This document shows, in pieces, positions 36,186 through 44,618 of a stretch of 64,000 nt of DNA (the stretch's first letter is position 1; the number at the start of each line of letters is the position of its first letter). A program made the position numbers and the translations under genes. The stretch is from assembly GCF_000617845.2 (NCBI RefSeq), contig NZ_DF820425.1, forward strand, positions 1,061,690 to 1,125,689, in the 5' to 3' direction. The notes below the pieces were generated by a model, which was given only the letters and a program-made list of their open reading frames with translations, did not search any database and was not told the origin of the DNA. Source of the stretch: Bradyrhizobium sp. DOA9 (GTDB lineage Bacteria > Pseudomonadota > Alphaproteobacteria > Rhizobiales > Xanthobacteraceae).

Positions 36186-36788
36186 ATGCGGCTGTCCGGT
36201 CACGGGCTGAGATGCGTGCGCGGCGGACGCGAGGTGTTCGCCGGGCTCGATTTCACAGCCGTCTCGGGCGAGGCAATCGCGGTCGTCGGGCGCAACGGGT
36301 CGGGCAAGACCTCGCTGCTGCGGCTGATCGCCGGCCTGCTCGTTCCCGCCGGCGGGACGATCGCGCTGGAGGGGGGCGAGGCTGAAATGACCCTGGCGGA
36401 GCAGTGCCACTATCTCGGCCACCGCGATGCCCTGAAGCCGGCGCTGAGCGTTGCCGAAAACCTGGCGTTTTGGGCTAATTTCCTTGGCGGCGAGCGGTTT
36501 GATGCGGCCGAGAGCCTCGCCAGGGTCGGCCTCGACCACGCCACCCATCTGCCCGCCGGATTCCTGTCCGCGGGGCAGCGCCGCCGGCTGTCGCTGGCCC
36601 GGCTGTTGACGGTCGGCCGCCCGGTCTGGCTCCTGGACGAGCCGACCAATGCGCTGGATGTTGCCGGTCAGGACATGTTCGCCGGCCTGATGCGCCAGCA
36701 TCTGGCTGCCGGCGGCATGATCATCGCGGCGACCCACGCCCCGCTCGGTATCGAATCGCGGGAGCTGCGGATCGGAGGTGCGGCGTGA
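36186..36788 (+). CDS. ccmA: heme exporter ATP-binding protein CcmA
   Basis: 200 aa ABC ATPase. Walker [13 protein letters not shown], signature [15 protein letters not shown], Walker [13 protein letters not shown] and switch His ATHAPL. The ATG at 36186 has GAGG just upstream; a GTG at 36162 is possible. CcmA with CcmB powers release of the heme-CcmE adduct in system I cytochrome c maturation. In rhizobia this gene is cycV. It is separated from ccmB by 1.47 kb, of which 1.2 kb is an insertion sequence. Confidence 0.96.
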   Translation: MRLSGHGLRCVRGGREVFAGLDFTAVSGEAIAVVGRNGSGKTSLLRLIAGLLVPAGGTIALEGGEAEMTLAEQCHYLGHRDALKPALSVAENLAFWANFLGGERFDAAESLARVGLDHATHLPAGFLSAGQRRRLSLARLLTVGRPVWLLDEPTNALDVAGQDMFAGLMRQHLAAGGMIIAATHAPLGIESRELRIGGAA

Positions 36789-36882
36789 TCGGGTCCCACC
36801 CTCAGCTTTCCGAGCGGCCAGGCGCTGCTCTGGCATTCCAGGCGCAGCCGTCGCCGCGGGCTCCCTCGCCTCTCCCGCAAGC

Positions 36883-38085
36883 GAGAGCTTTGCACAAGAG
36901 GAGGATTTGCGATTCTCTAGGGCCTGTGGTGGAGGCGGATTCGGATGGCATATCGAGAGGTTGGGCAACTGAGCTTCGCGGATGCGCTGGTATCGCGGCG
37001 GGGGAAGGGTAGCCCGGTGCTGAAGCGGATTGGCGAACTGGTCGACTGGGCGGCAGTGGAGAGAGTGCTGAATGGTCTTCCGGAGCCGGAGCGCGGCCCT
37101 CCGCCCTATCCGCGACTGGTGCTGTTCAAGGCGCTGCTGCTGCAGCAATGGTATGGGCTTTCCGATCCGGCGCTGGAGGAAGCGCTCGACGACCGGGCCT
37201 CGTTCCGCGCCTTCTGCGGCTTTGTGCTGAGCGACGAGACGCCTGATCACACGACGATCTGGCGATTCCGCGAGGCTTTGCAGCGAGCCGGTCTGGACGA
37301 GAAGCTGTTCGCCGAGATCCTGCATCAGATCGACGCACGCGGGCTGGTGCTGCGCCGGGGCACATTGATCGATGCGAGCCTGATCTCGGCAGCAGTAAAG
37401 CCGCCGAAGCCGCCAAAGGACCCGCAGCCGCCCGGCCCGGACGGCCGTGAACCGAGCAAGCTGGTCAACAGCAAGCGCGATCCAGATGCACGCTGGACCA
37501 AGAAGGGCGGCAAGCGGTACTTCGGCTACAAAGCCCATATCGGCATGGATCAGAGTTCGGCCATCGTCCGCCGCAGCAAGCTGACCGACGCTGCGGTCAA
37601 CGACACGGTGCCCGCCGACGAGTTGGTCTGTGGTGATGAGAAGGCGGTCTATGCCGACCAAGCCTATGACAAGCACAAGCGCCGCAGCGGGCTCGCCGCG
37701 CGAGGAATCAAGCCGAGGCTGATGTTCCGGCCGAACAAGCATCATCCGCTCACCGAGCGGCAGAAGCGCTTCAACAATGCCGTGGGAAAGCGCCGCGCAC
37801 CGGTCGAGCAGGTCTTCGCGCGCCTCAAGGGCAGCTACCGCTGGGCGCGCGCTCGCTATCTGGGTTTGGCGCGCAATCAGACGCATCTGCGCCTGATCTG
37901 CCTCGCCATGAACCTCAAACGATGGGCGGTGCTGTGCCCGATAGGAGCCGCAGCGTGACCACCACCCGCCGCTACCCCGCGGCCACGAAAAACAGACGCC
38001 CCACCCCTCTGGGGCTACGCGAGGCCGTTCAAAAAAAGCCCCATATCGAACTTCACTCCAGCACAACTCATTACGCAAAGCTCTC
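36883..38085 (+). mobile_element. IS5-family insertion sequence, copy 1
   Basis: Terminal inverted repeats GAGAGCTTTGC (36883-36893) and GCAAAGCTCTC (38075-38085) bound a 1.2-kb element with one transposase gene. The inversion continues outward for another 14 bases on each side (from 36869 and to 38099), giving a perfect 25-bp inverted repeat that is itself REP-like, so the exact ends and any target duplication cannot be fixed. An almost identical inverted copy lies at 43177-44380; it has one extra G upstream of the transposase start. Confidence 0.88.
36945..37958 (+). CDS. IS5-family transposase
   Basis: 337 aa. N-terminal DUF772-type domain (PYPRLVLFKALLLQQWYGLS, then DPALEEALDDRASFRAF) and a DDE catalytic core with D143 (GTLIDASLI), D238 (VYADQAYD) and E288 (RRAPVEQVFARLKGSYRWAR). 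The general layout matches IS5 transposases. The translated protein is identical to that at 43304-44317. The ORF is intact, so it may be active. Confidence 0.95.
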   Translation: MAYREVGQLSFADALVSRRGKGSPVLKRIGELVDWAAVERVLNGLPEPERGPPPYPRLVLFKALLLQQWYGLSDPALEEALDDRASFRAFCGFVLSDETPDHTTIWRFREALQRAGLDEKLFAEILHQIDARGLVLRRGTLIDASLISAAVKPPKPPKDPQPPGPDGREPSKLVNSKRDPDARWTKKGGKRYFGYKAHIGMDQSSAIVRRSKLTDAAVNDTVPADELVCGDEKAVYADQAYDKHKRRSGLAARGIKPRLMFRPNKHHPLTERQKRFNNAVGKRRAPVEQVFARLKGSYRWARARYLGLARNQTHLRLICLAMNLKRWAVLCPIGAAA

Positions 38086-38203
38086 GCTTGCGGGAGAGGC
38101 CGGCGCGCAGCGCCGGGTGAGGGCTCTCTCCTCTCGGGGAGTCATCGTGGTCGAGACACCCTCTCCCCAACCATCCCCCGCAGGCGGGGGAGGGAGCGCA
38201 CCG
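38086..38203. repeat. REP-like repeat array to the right of IS copy 1
   Basis: A GCTTGCGGGAGAGG half-palindrome, then GCGCGCAGCGCCGGGTGAGG, GCTCTCTCCTC and a CCCCCGCAGGCGGGGGAGGG palindrome. The same succession lies right of IS copy 2 (44381-44498), so both elements interrupt the same type of repeat. Confidence 0.7.
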
Positions 38204-38256
38204 CACCCGGAGCTCCAGCCCGGCCTCCACGTCTGCTCCGCCGGGAGGGCCACCCC

Positions 38257-38925
38257 ATGACCGCCCTCGCCGCCCTGATCCGCCGGGACATCCGCATTGC
38301 GCTCCGCGTCGGCGGCGGGGCGCTGATTGGCGTGCTGTTCTTCCTGACCGTCGTCGTGCTGATGCCGTTCGCGGTCGGGCCGGATCTGGCGCTGCTGTCG
38401 CGGCTGGGACCTGCGATCCTCTGGCTCGGTGCCCTCCTCGCCAGCCTGCTGACCCTCGACCGGCTGTTCATGGCCGACCATGAGGACGGCTCGCTCGACC
38501 TGATCACGATGAGCCGGACGCCGCTGGAACTCGCCTGCGCCGCCAAGGCGCTGGCGCATTGGCTGGCCGCCGGCCTGCCACTGATTGTCGCAACCCCGGT
38601 GCTCGGACTTCTGCTCAACCTCGACATGATCGCCACGGCGGCCGTGGCGCTGACGCTGCTGGCGGGCACCCCGGCACTGACCTTCACCGGCATGATCGGC
38701 GCGGCGCTGGCGGTGACGCTGCATCGCGGCGGGCTGCTGATGGCGGTGCTGGTGCTGCCGCTGTCGATTCCCGTGCTGATTTTCGGCGTTGCCGCCTCGC
38801 AGGCGGTGATCGTCGGTCCCATGACCTTCGGCGCGCCGTTCTCGATCCTGTGCGCGTTGTCCCTGGTCAGCCTCGTGATCGGCCCCTTCGCGGCGGCAGC
38901 GAGCCTGCGGCATGGTCTCGACTGA
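38257..38925 (+). CDS. ccmB: heme exporter permease CcmB
   Basis: 222 aa with six hydrophobic segments. MTALAALIRRDIRIALRVGG is the typical start, and FLTVVVLMPFAVGPDLALLS, then RLGPAILWLGALLASLLTLD, is a CcmB signature. It is the membrane partner of CcmA (cycW in rhizobia). The usual close coupling to ccmA is broken by the IS, so it may depend on readthrough or on a promoter in or near the element. Confidence 0.96.
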   Translation: MTALAALIRRDIRIALRVGGGALIGVLFFLTVVVLMPFAVGPDLALLSRLGPAILWLGALLASLLTLDRLFMADHEDGSLDLITMSRTPLELACAAKALAHWLAAGLPLIVATPVLGLLLNLDMIATAAVALTLLAGTPALTFTGMIGAALAVTLHRGGLLMAVLVLPLSIPVLIFGVAASQAVIVGPMTFGAPFSILCALSLVSLVIGPFAAAASLRHGLD

Positions 38926-39016
38926 GATGGACTTGGCCGACCTTGACCCCGATCAACTTTCGCGACGCCCTTTCGTGCTGATTGCCTGAGCGGCCCCCGG
39001 TGATTATCAGGATACC

Positions 39017-39808
39017 ATGACGCTGATCGACCTCGCCAACCCCACGCGGTTCCTCGCGCTGACAGCGCGGGTGTTGCCGTGGCTGGCGGCCGCGACGATC
39101 ATCCTGCTCGCGATCGGCCTCTATCAAGCCGCCTACGCGCCGGACGACTACCAGCAGGGCGCGACCGTCAAGATCATGTTCATCCATGTGCCCAATGCCT
39201 GGCTCTCGATGTTCGTGTGGGGCGTGATGAGCATCGCATCCTTGGGCACGCTGGTGTGGCGGCATCCGCTCGCCGACGTCGCCGCCAAGGCCGCAGCGCC
39301 GATCGGCGCCGCCTTCACCTTCCTTGCGCTGCTCACCGGCTCGCTGTGGGGCCGGCCGATGTGGGGCACCTATTGGGAATGGGACGCGCGGCTGACCTCG
39401 GTGCTGATCCTGTTCCTGATGTATCTCGGCCTGATGGCGCTGTGGCGCGCCGTCGACGATCCCTCGCGCGCGGCGCGCGCCGCCGCGGTGCTGACGCTGG
39501 TCGGCGCGATCAACCTTCCCATCATCAAGTTCTCGGTCGATTGGTGGAACACGCTGCACCAGCCGGCCTCCGTCATGCGCATGGGCGGCTCGGCGCTGGA
39601 CAAATCGTTCCTGATTCCGCTGCTGGTGATGGCGATCGCCTTCACGCTGCTGTTCCTTACGCTGCACCTCGCCGCGATGCGCAACGAGATTTTGCGCCGC
39701 CGTGTCCGCTCGCTGCAGATGATGCAGGCGAGCCGCATCGCGTTTCCGAAAGAAATGGCCGCCGGTTCGCGTGACGACAGCGCGTCGAAAGAAGCTGGGG
39801 CTGCTTGA
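39017..39808 (+). CDS. ccmC: heme handling protein CcmC
   Basis: 263 aa, six membrane helices. The tryptophan-rich heme-binding loop is [31 protein letters not shown] with its conserved His lies before it, and a second periplasmic loop ([12 protein letters not shown]) holds another His. CcmC attaches heme to CcmE (cycZ in rhizobia). It ends four bases into the next frame. Confidence 0.97.
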   Translation: MTLIDLANPTRFLALTARVLPWLAAATIILLAIGLYQAAYAPDDYQQGATVKIMFIHVPNAWLSMFVWGVMSIASLGTLVWRHPLADVAAKAAAPIGAAFTFLALLTGSLWGRPMWGTYWEWDARLTSVLILFLMYLGLMALWRAVDDPSRAARAAAVLTLVGAINLPIIKFSVDWWNTLHQPASVMRMGGSALDKSFLIPLLVMAIAFTLLFLTLHLAAMRNEILRRRVRSLQMMQASRIAFPKEMAAGSRDDSASKEAGAA

Positions 39809-39810
39809 CG

Positions 39811-39990
39811 ATGTCGCTCGGTCCTTACGCCTCCTTCATCGTGACGTCTTATGCCGCTGCCGCCCTGGTGATCGTGATCCTGATCGGATGGGTCATGCTC
39901 GATTATCGCAGCCAGACGCAGCGCCTGCGCGAGCTGGAGCAGCGCGGCATCACCCGCCGGTCGGGCCGCAGCGCGACGGAGCTGCAATGA
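39811..39990 (+). CDS. ccmD: heme exporter protein CcmD
   Basis: 59 aa single-span protein ([20 protein letters not shown], then [10 protein letters not shown] and a basic Arg-rich tail). The size, the position between ccmC and ccmG, and the hydrophobic helix followed by [12 protein letters not shown] identify CcmD, which helps release heme-loaded CcmE. It starts 2 bp after the ccmC stop. A TTG six bases upstream is possible. Confidence 0.9.
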   Translation: MSLGPYASFIVTSYAAAALVIVILIGWVMLDYRSQTQRLRELEQRGITRRSGRSATELQ

Positions 39991-40583
39991 GCGATCATCC
40001 GGCCTCTGCTCCGCCGCAGCGGCGCACCTTCCTGATGGTGCTGCCGCTGATCGCCTTCATCGGCCTCGCGCTGCTGTTCTGGTTCCGGCTCGGCAGCGGC
40101 GATCCCTCGCGGATTCCCTCCGCGCTGATCGGCCGGCCCGCACCGCAGGCCGTGCTGCCGCCGCTCGAGGGGCTGCAGGCCAACGGCACGCAGGTGCCGG
40201 GGCTCGATCCGGCCGCGTTCAAGGGCAAGGTCAGCCTCGTCAACGTCTGGGCGTCCTGGTGCGTGCCGTGCCACGACGAGGCGCCGCTCCTGACCGAGCT
40301 CGCCAAGGACAAGCGCTTCCAGCTCGTCGGCATCAACTACAAGGACGCCGCCGACAATGCGCGGCGCTTCCTCGGCCGCTACGGCAACCCGTTCGGCTAC
40401 GTCGGCGTCGACGCCAACGGCCGTGCCTCGATCGAATGGGGCGTGTATGGCGTGCCGGAGACCTTCGTCGTCGGGCGCGAGGGCACCATCGTCTACAAGC
40501 TGGTCGGACCGGTCACGCCGGACAATCTGCGGACGGTGCTGATGCCGCAGCTGGAGAAGGCCTTGAAGGCGGCGGGGAGTTAG
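39987..40583 (+). CDS. ccmG: cytochrome c thiol reductase CcmG/DsbE
   Basis: 198 aa. One N-terminal anchor helix ([19 protein letters not shown]) and a periplasmic thioredoxin domain with [16 protein letters not shown] (C92, C95) and the conserved [11 protein letters not shown] cis-Pro region. It reduces apocytochrome cysteines before heme ligation (cycY in rhizobia). The ATGA overlap with ccmD shows translational coupling. The remaining ccm genes (E, F, H, I) are not in this window. Confidence 0.96.
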   Translation: MSDHPASAPPQRRTFLMVLPLIAFIGLALLFWFRLGSGDPSRIPSALIGRPAPQAVLPPLEGLQANGTQVPGLDPAAFKGKVSLVNVWASWCVPCHDEAPLLTELAKDKRFQLVGINYKDAADNARRFLGRYGNPFGYVGVDANGRASIEWGVYGVPETFVVGREGTIVYKLVGPVTPDNLRTVLMPQLEKALKAAGS

Positions 40584-40592
40584 CTCTGCTTT

Positions 40593-40712
40593 CGTGCCCC
40601 GGACGCTGCGCAGCACGAAGTGATGCGCTGCAGAGCCGGGGCACATGCCACCACGATTGCGCTGCTGGAGCGAGGCTGGGTCCCGGCTCGCGCTTCGCGC
40701 GTCCGGGACACG
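40593..40712. repeat. family B repeat, copy 2
   Basis: TCGTGCCCCGGACGCTGCGC ... CGCGTCCGGGACACG, with inner GCAGAGCCGGGGCAC. It fills the gap between convergent ccmG and yciB. Confidence 0.75.
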
Positions 40713-40717
40713 TGCCG

Positions 40718-41320
40718 TCACCCCTTGCTCACATCCCCCGCCTCGGCCTCGCTTCTCTCCAGCGAGACTGGCTCGAGGTGATAGCGCTTGGTCAACGGCA
40801 TCTGGGCGATGGCGAAGATCATCGTGATCGGGGTGACGCCGAACACCTTGAAGTTCACCCAGAAATCCGTGCTCTGGGTGCGCCAGACGATCTCGTTCAG
40901 CACCGCCATGCCGGCGAAGAACAGCGCCCAGCGCAAGGTGAGGATGCGCCAGCCCTGCGGTGTCAGGTTGAACACCTGGTCGAACATCACCGCGATGAAG
41001 GAGCGCCCGAACAGCAGGCCGCCGCCGAGGATCGCGGCGAACAGGCCGTAGATGATGGTCGGCTTGACCTTGATGAAGGTCTCGTCGTGCAGCACCAGCG
41101 TCAGCGTGCCGAACACCAGCACGATCACGCCCGTGACGATCGCCATGATCGGAATGTGGCGCGTCACCACATAGGAAGCGACCATCGCGACCGCGATGGC
41201 GACCATGAAGGCGCCGGTCGCGGCGAACAGGTTGAACTTCGCGTTGACGAAGAAGAACACGAGCAGCGGACCGAGCTCGGTCGCGAGCTTGAACAGCGGA
41301 TGCGGCTGGGTCTTGTCCAT
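40718..41320 (-). CDS. yciB: septation protein A / YciB inner-membrane protein
   Basis: 200 aa from [20 protein letters not shown]; seven more codons are open upstream. Five or six hydrophobic segments and [20 protein letters not shown], then [20 protein letters not shown], match the YciB/IspZ family, whose loss affects septation and envelope synthesis in some bacteria. It follows ftsY in the same direction; a repeat fills the gap. Confidence 0.93.
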   Translation of the reverse strand: MDKTQPHPLFKLATELGPLLVFFFVNAKFNLFAATGAFMVAIAVAMVASYVVTRHIPIMAIVTGVIVLVFGTLTLVLHDETFIKVKPTIIYGLFAAILGGGLLFGRSFIAVMFDQVFNLTPQGWRILTLRWALFFAGMAVLNEIVWRTQSTDFWVNFKVFGVTPITMIFAIAQMPLTKRYHLEPVSLERSEAEAGDVSKG

Positions 41321-41336
41321 TCTCTCTTCCGTCTCT

Positions 41337-41442
41337 CCCATCCTTCGAGACGACCGCTTCGCGGTCTCCTCAGGATGAGGACCTCATGTGTGGCACGGCC
41401 TCATCCTGAGGAGCCGCGCAAGCGGCGTCTCGAAGGATGACG
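41337..41442. repeat. family E repeat, copy 2
   Basis: CCCATCCTTCGAGACGACCG, CGGTCTCCTCAGGATGAGGA and CTCATCCTGAGGAGCCGCGC, then CGGCGTCTCGAAGGATGA. Two mirrored halves, between ftsY and yciB. Confidence 0.75.
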
Positions 41443-42387
41443 CTATTCGATTCCGGCGATGGCGCGGGCGAAGTCGCGCGCGGTGAAGGGCGCGAGATCG
41501 TCGACGCCTTCGCCGACGCCGATGAAGTGCACCGGCAGCTTGAACTTCTCCGCGAGCGCCACCAGGATGCCGCCGCGCGCGGTGCCGTCGAGCTTGGTCA
41601 TGACGAGGCCGGTGACCCCGGCGGTGCGATGGAAGGCCTCGACCTGCGACAGCGCATTCTGGCCGACGGTCGCATCCAGCACCAGCAGCACGGCATGCGG
41701 CGCAGTGTCATCCACCTTGCGGATCACGCGCACGACCTTCTCGAGCTCGTTCATCAGCTCGGCCTTGTTCTGCAGGCGGCCGGCGGTGTCGATCAGCAGC
41801 ACGTCGACGGCTTGCTCCTTCGCCGCGGTGAGCGCGTTGAAGGCAAGGCTCGCCGAATCCGAACCCTGCGCCCCCGCGATGACGGGTGTCTTGGTCCGCT
41901 CGCCCCAGACCTTGAGCTGCTCGATGGCGGCGGCGCGAAACGTGTCGCCGGCGGCCAGCATCACCTTGCGGCCTTCGGATGCGAATTTCTGCGACAGCTT
42001 GCCGATCGTCGTGGTCTTGCCGGAGCCGTTGACGCCGACCACGAGAATGACGAACGGCTTCCTGGCCGCATCGATCTCCAGCGGCTTTGCCACCGGCGAC
42101 AGCACTTTCTCGACCTCGGTCGCGACGACGTCCTTGACCTCGTCGGCCGAGATCGCCTTGTCGTACCGGCCGGCGCCGACGGCATCGGCAATGCGCACTG
42201 CGACGGACGTGCCGAGATCGGCGCGCAGCAGCACGTCCTCGATGTCGTCGAGCATGGCGCGGTCGAGCTTGCGCTTGGTGACGAGGTCGGCGACCGCGGT
42301 CCCGAGCGAGGACGAGGTGCGCTTCAGCCCGTTGGACAGGCGGCGCCACCAGCTCAGCTTGGGGGTCTCGGAGGTGGTATCGTTCAT
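41443..42387 (-). CDS. ftsY: signal recognition particle receptor FtsY
   Basis: 314 aa. The NG domain has G1 GVNGSGKT at residues 118-125, DTAGRLQNKAELMNELEKV and TKLDGTARGGILVAL. It is short because the acidic N-terminal A domain of E. coli FtsY is absent, as is usual in alphaproteobacteria. It docks SRP-ribosome complexes at the inner membrane. Its partner Ffh is encoded 9 kb away in this window. Confidence 0.98.
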   Translation of the reverse strand: MNDTTSETPKLSWWRRLSNGLKRTSSSLGTAVADLVTKRKLDRAMLDDIEDVLLRADLGTSVAVRIADAVGAGRYDKAISADEVKDVVATEVEKVLSPVAKPLEIDAARKPFVILVVGVNGSGKTTTIGKLSQKFASEGRKVMLAAGDTFRAAAIEQLKVWGERTKTPVIAGAQGSDSASLAFNALTAAKEQAVDVLLIDTAGRLQNKAELMNELEKVVRVIRKVDDTAPHAVLLVLDATVGQNALSQVEAFHRTAGVTGLVMTKLDGTARGGILVALAEKFKLPVHFIGVGEGVDDLAPFTARDFARAIAGIE

Positions 42388-42444
42388 GGTGGCGTGTTAG
42401 CCGTTCCGGCGATTAAACGAAAGTCTTGACCGAAAGTCCTGCAA

Positions 42445-43146
42445 TTGCTCGATGTTCCCGAATTGACCGCCGAGGAGATCTTGTCGCGCGTGCTCCATCG
42501 CGACGGCCTGATGCTGGTCATCGACAAGCCGGCCGGCCTGCCGGTGCATCGCGGCCCCAAGGGCGGCCCCAATCTCGAGGATTCCTTCGACGCGCTGCGT
42601 TTCGGCCTGCCGCGACCGCCGGTGCTGGCTCACCGGCTCGACAAGGATACGTCCGGTTGCCTCGTGCTCGGCCGCCACCGCAAGGCGACGGCCTCGCTCG
42701 GCCTCCTCTTCAAGCACGGCAAGATCGGCAAGACCTACTGGACCGTGGTCGAGGGCGGCCCTGCCGCAGATGAAGGCACCATCGACATGCCGCTCGGCCG
42801 GCTCAATGCCGAACGCGGCTGGTGGCAGAAGCCGGATCCCGAAGGCCAGAAGGCGATCACCAACTGGAAGGTGATGGGCCGGGGCAACGGCTTGACCTGG
42901 CTCGCCATGGAACCGGTGACCGGCCGGACGCACCAATTGCGGGTGCATGCGGCCGCGAGCGGCTGGCCGATCTACGGCGATAACATTTACGGCAACGGCC
43001 CGCGCTTCGGCGACCCGAAGCTGCATTTACATTCGCGCGAGATCGTGGTGCCGATCTCCCGGAACAAGGAGCCGATCCGCGTGGTGGCGCCGGCCCCGCC
43101 GCATATGCATGAGAAGCTCCGGGCCTGCGGCTGGAACGGGGAGTAG
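42445..43146 (+). CDS. RluA-family RNA pseudouridine synthase
   Basis: 233 aa. VIDKPAGLPVHRG and the catalytic Asp in AHRLDKDTSGCLVLGRH identify the RluA family; PVTGRTHQLRVHAAASGWPI, then YGDNIYG, is the C-terminal signature. It isomerises a uridine in rRNA or tRNA; the exact site cannot be told. The first usable start is TTG at 42445; a stop lies 18 bp upstream. There is no S4 domain. It is divergent from ftsY and lies beside IS copy 2. Confidence 0.9.
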   Translation: MLDVPELTAEEILSRVLHRDGLMLVIDKPAGLPVHRGPKGGPNLEDSFDALRFGLPRPPVLAHRLDKDTSGCLVLGRHRKATASLGLLFKHGKIGKTYWTVVEGGPAADEGTIDMPLGRLNAERGWWQKPDPEGQKAITNWKVMGRGNGLTWLAMEPVTGRTHQLRVHAAASGWPIYGDNIYGNGPRFGDPKLHLHSREIVVPISRNKEPIRVVAPAPPHMHEKLRACGWNGE

Positions 43147-43176
43147 CTGAGGTGGTGCTTAACCTCTCCCGCAAGC

Positions 43177-44380
43177 GAGAGCTTTGCGTAATGAGTTGTG
43201 CTGGAGTGAAGTTCGATATGGGGCTTTTTTTGAACGGCCTCGCGTAGCCCCAGAGGGGTGGGGCGTCTGTTTTTCGTGGCCGCGGGGTAGCGGCGGGTGG
43301 TGGTCACGCTGCGGCTCCTATCGGGCACAGCACCGCCCATCGTTTGAGGTTCATGGCGAGGCAGATCAGGCGCAGATGCGTCTGATTGCGCGCCAAACCC
43401 AGATAGCGAGCGCGCGCCCAGCGGTAGCTGCCCTTGAGGCGCGCGAAGACCTGCTCGACCGGTGCGCGGCGCTTTCCCACGGCATTGTTGAAGCGCTTCT
43501 GCCGCTCGGTGAGCGGATGATGCTTGTTCGGCCGGAACATCAGCCTCGGCTTGATTCCTCGCGCGGCGAGCCCGCTGCGGCGCTTGTGCTTGTCATAGGC
43601 TTGGTCGGCATAGACCGCCTTCTCATCACCACAGACCAACTCGTCGGCGGGCACCGTGTCGTTGACCGCAGCGTCGGTCAGCTTGCTGCGGCGGACGATG
43701 GCCGAACTCTGATCCATGCCGATATGGGCTTTGTAGCCGAAGTACCGCTTGCCGCCCTTCTTGGTCCAGCGTGCATCTGGATCGCGCTTGCTGTTGACCA
43801 GCTTGCTCGGTTCACGGCCGTCCGGGCCGGGCGGCTGCGGGTCCTTTGGCGGCTTCGGCGGCTTTACTGCTGCCGAGATCAGGCTCGCATCGATCAATGT
43901 GCCCCGGCGCAGCACCAGCCCGCGTGCGTCGATCTGATGCAGGATCTCGGCGAACAGCTTCTCGTCCAGACCGGCTCGCTGCAAAGCCTCGCGGAATCGC
44001 CAGATCGTCGTGTGATCAGGCGTCTCGTCGCTCAGCACAAAGCCGCAGAAGGCGCGGAACGAGGCCCGGTCGTCGAGCGCTTCCTCCAGCGCCGGATCGG
44101 AAAGCCCATACCATTGCTGCAGCAGCAGCGCCTTGAACAGCACCAGTCGCGGATAGGGCGGAGGGCCGCGCTCCGGCTCCGGAAGACCATTCAGCACTCT
44201 CTCCACTGCCGCCCAGTCGACCAGTTCGCCAATCCGCTTCAGCACCGGGCTACCCTTCCCCCGCCGCGATACCAGCGCATCCGCGAAGCTCAGTTGCCCA
44301 ACCTCTCGATATGCCATCCGAATCCGCCTCCACCACAGGCCCTAGAGAATCGCAAATCCTCCTCTTGTGCAAAGCTCTCG
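43177..44380 (-). mobile_element. IS5-family insertion sequence, copy 2 (inverted)
   Basis: Same element as 36883-38085 on the opposite strand, with ends GAGAGCTTTGC (43177-43187) and GCAAAGCTCTC (44370-44380). It is one base longer because it reads AGGGGCC where copy 1 reads AGGGCC upstream of the transposase. The outer REP-like arms (from 43163 and to 44394) differ by a single base. Confidence 0.88.
43304..44317 (-). CDS. IS5-family transposase (second copy)
   Basis: 337 aa, identical residue for residue to the transposase at 36945-37958, with the same DDE residues D143, D238 and E288. The perfect protein identity indicates recent duplication or gene conversion. Long antisense frames cover the whole gene on the other strand but encode nothing recognisable. 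Confidence 0.95.
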   Translation of the reverse strand: MAYREVGQLSFADALVSRRGKGSPVLKRIGELVDWAAVERVLNGLPEPERGPPPYPRLVLFKALLLQQWYGLSDPALEEALDDRASFRAFCGFVLSDETPDHTTIWRFREALQRAGLDEKLFAEILHQIDARGLVLRRGTLIDASLISAAVKPPKPPKDPQPPGPDGREPSKLVNSKRDPDARWTKKGGKRYFGYKAHIGMDQSSAIVRRSKLTDAAVNDTVPADELVCGDEKAVYADQAYDKHKRRSGLAARGIKPRLMFRPNKHHPLTERQKRFNNAVGKRRAPVEQVFARLKGSYRWARARYLGLARNQTHLRLICLAMNLKRWAVLCPIGAAA

Positions 44381-44618
44381 CCTGCGGGAGAGGTCGCGCC
44401 GAAGGCGCGGGTGAGGGCTCTCTCCTCTGGGGGATTGTCCCGTTGTGGAGACACCCTCTCCCCACCCCTCCCCCGCAAGCGGGGGAGGGAGCGCACCGCC
44501 GCGGCGGCGGCACCTCGTTCTCATCGACCCATGGTTTACCAAACCTTCAGTGCTCGTCTCTAATGATAGCGGTTGCTTAGAAAAAGCTTTTGTAACCGCT
44601 CAGGACGAGCCGCGCGTG
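44318..44618. other. region between IS copy 2 and the DUF2336 gene
   Basis: 301 bp: the IS left end, a REP-like repeat array (44381-44498) with a CCCCCGCAAGCGGGGGAGGG palindrome, then about 100 bp of AT-richer DNA with the imperfect palindrome GGTTTACCAAACC near 44532. This last part is the most likely place for the DUF2336 promoter. Confidence 0.6.

Noticed and set aside
36042..38078. 678-codon minus-strand ORF across ccmA and IS copy 1, and its relative at 43184-44563
   Set aside because: The shared part is antisense to the transposase and appears in both copies only because the IS is duplicated. No protein family character.
38086..38203. Clustered palindromes resembling a short CRISPR array
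   Set aside because: The units are not equal direct repeats with spacers; they are mixed inverted repeats of a REP-like element.
36883..44380. Composite transposon carrying ccmBCDG-ftsY
   Set aside because: The two IS flank essential core genes in what appears to be their normal order, so a mobile cargo is unlikely. The pair is better read as two separate insertions into similar repeats.
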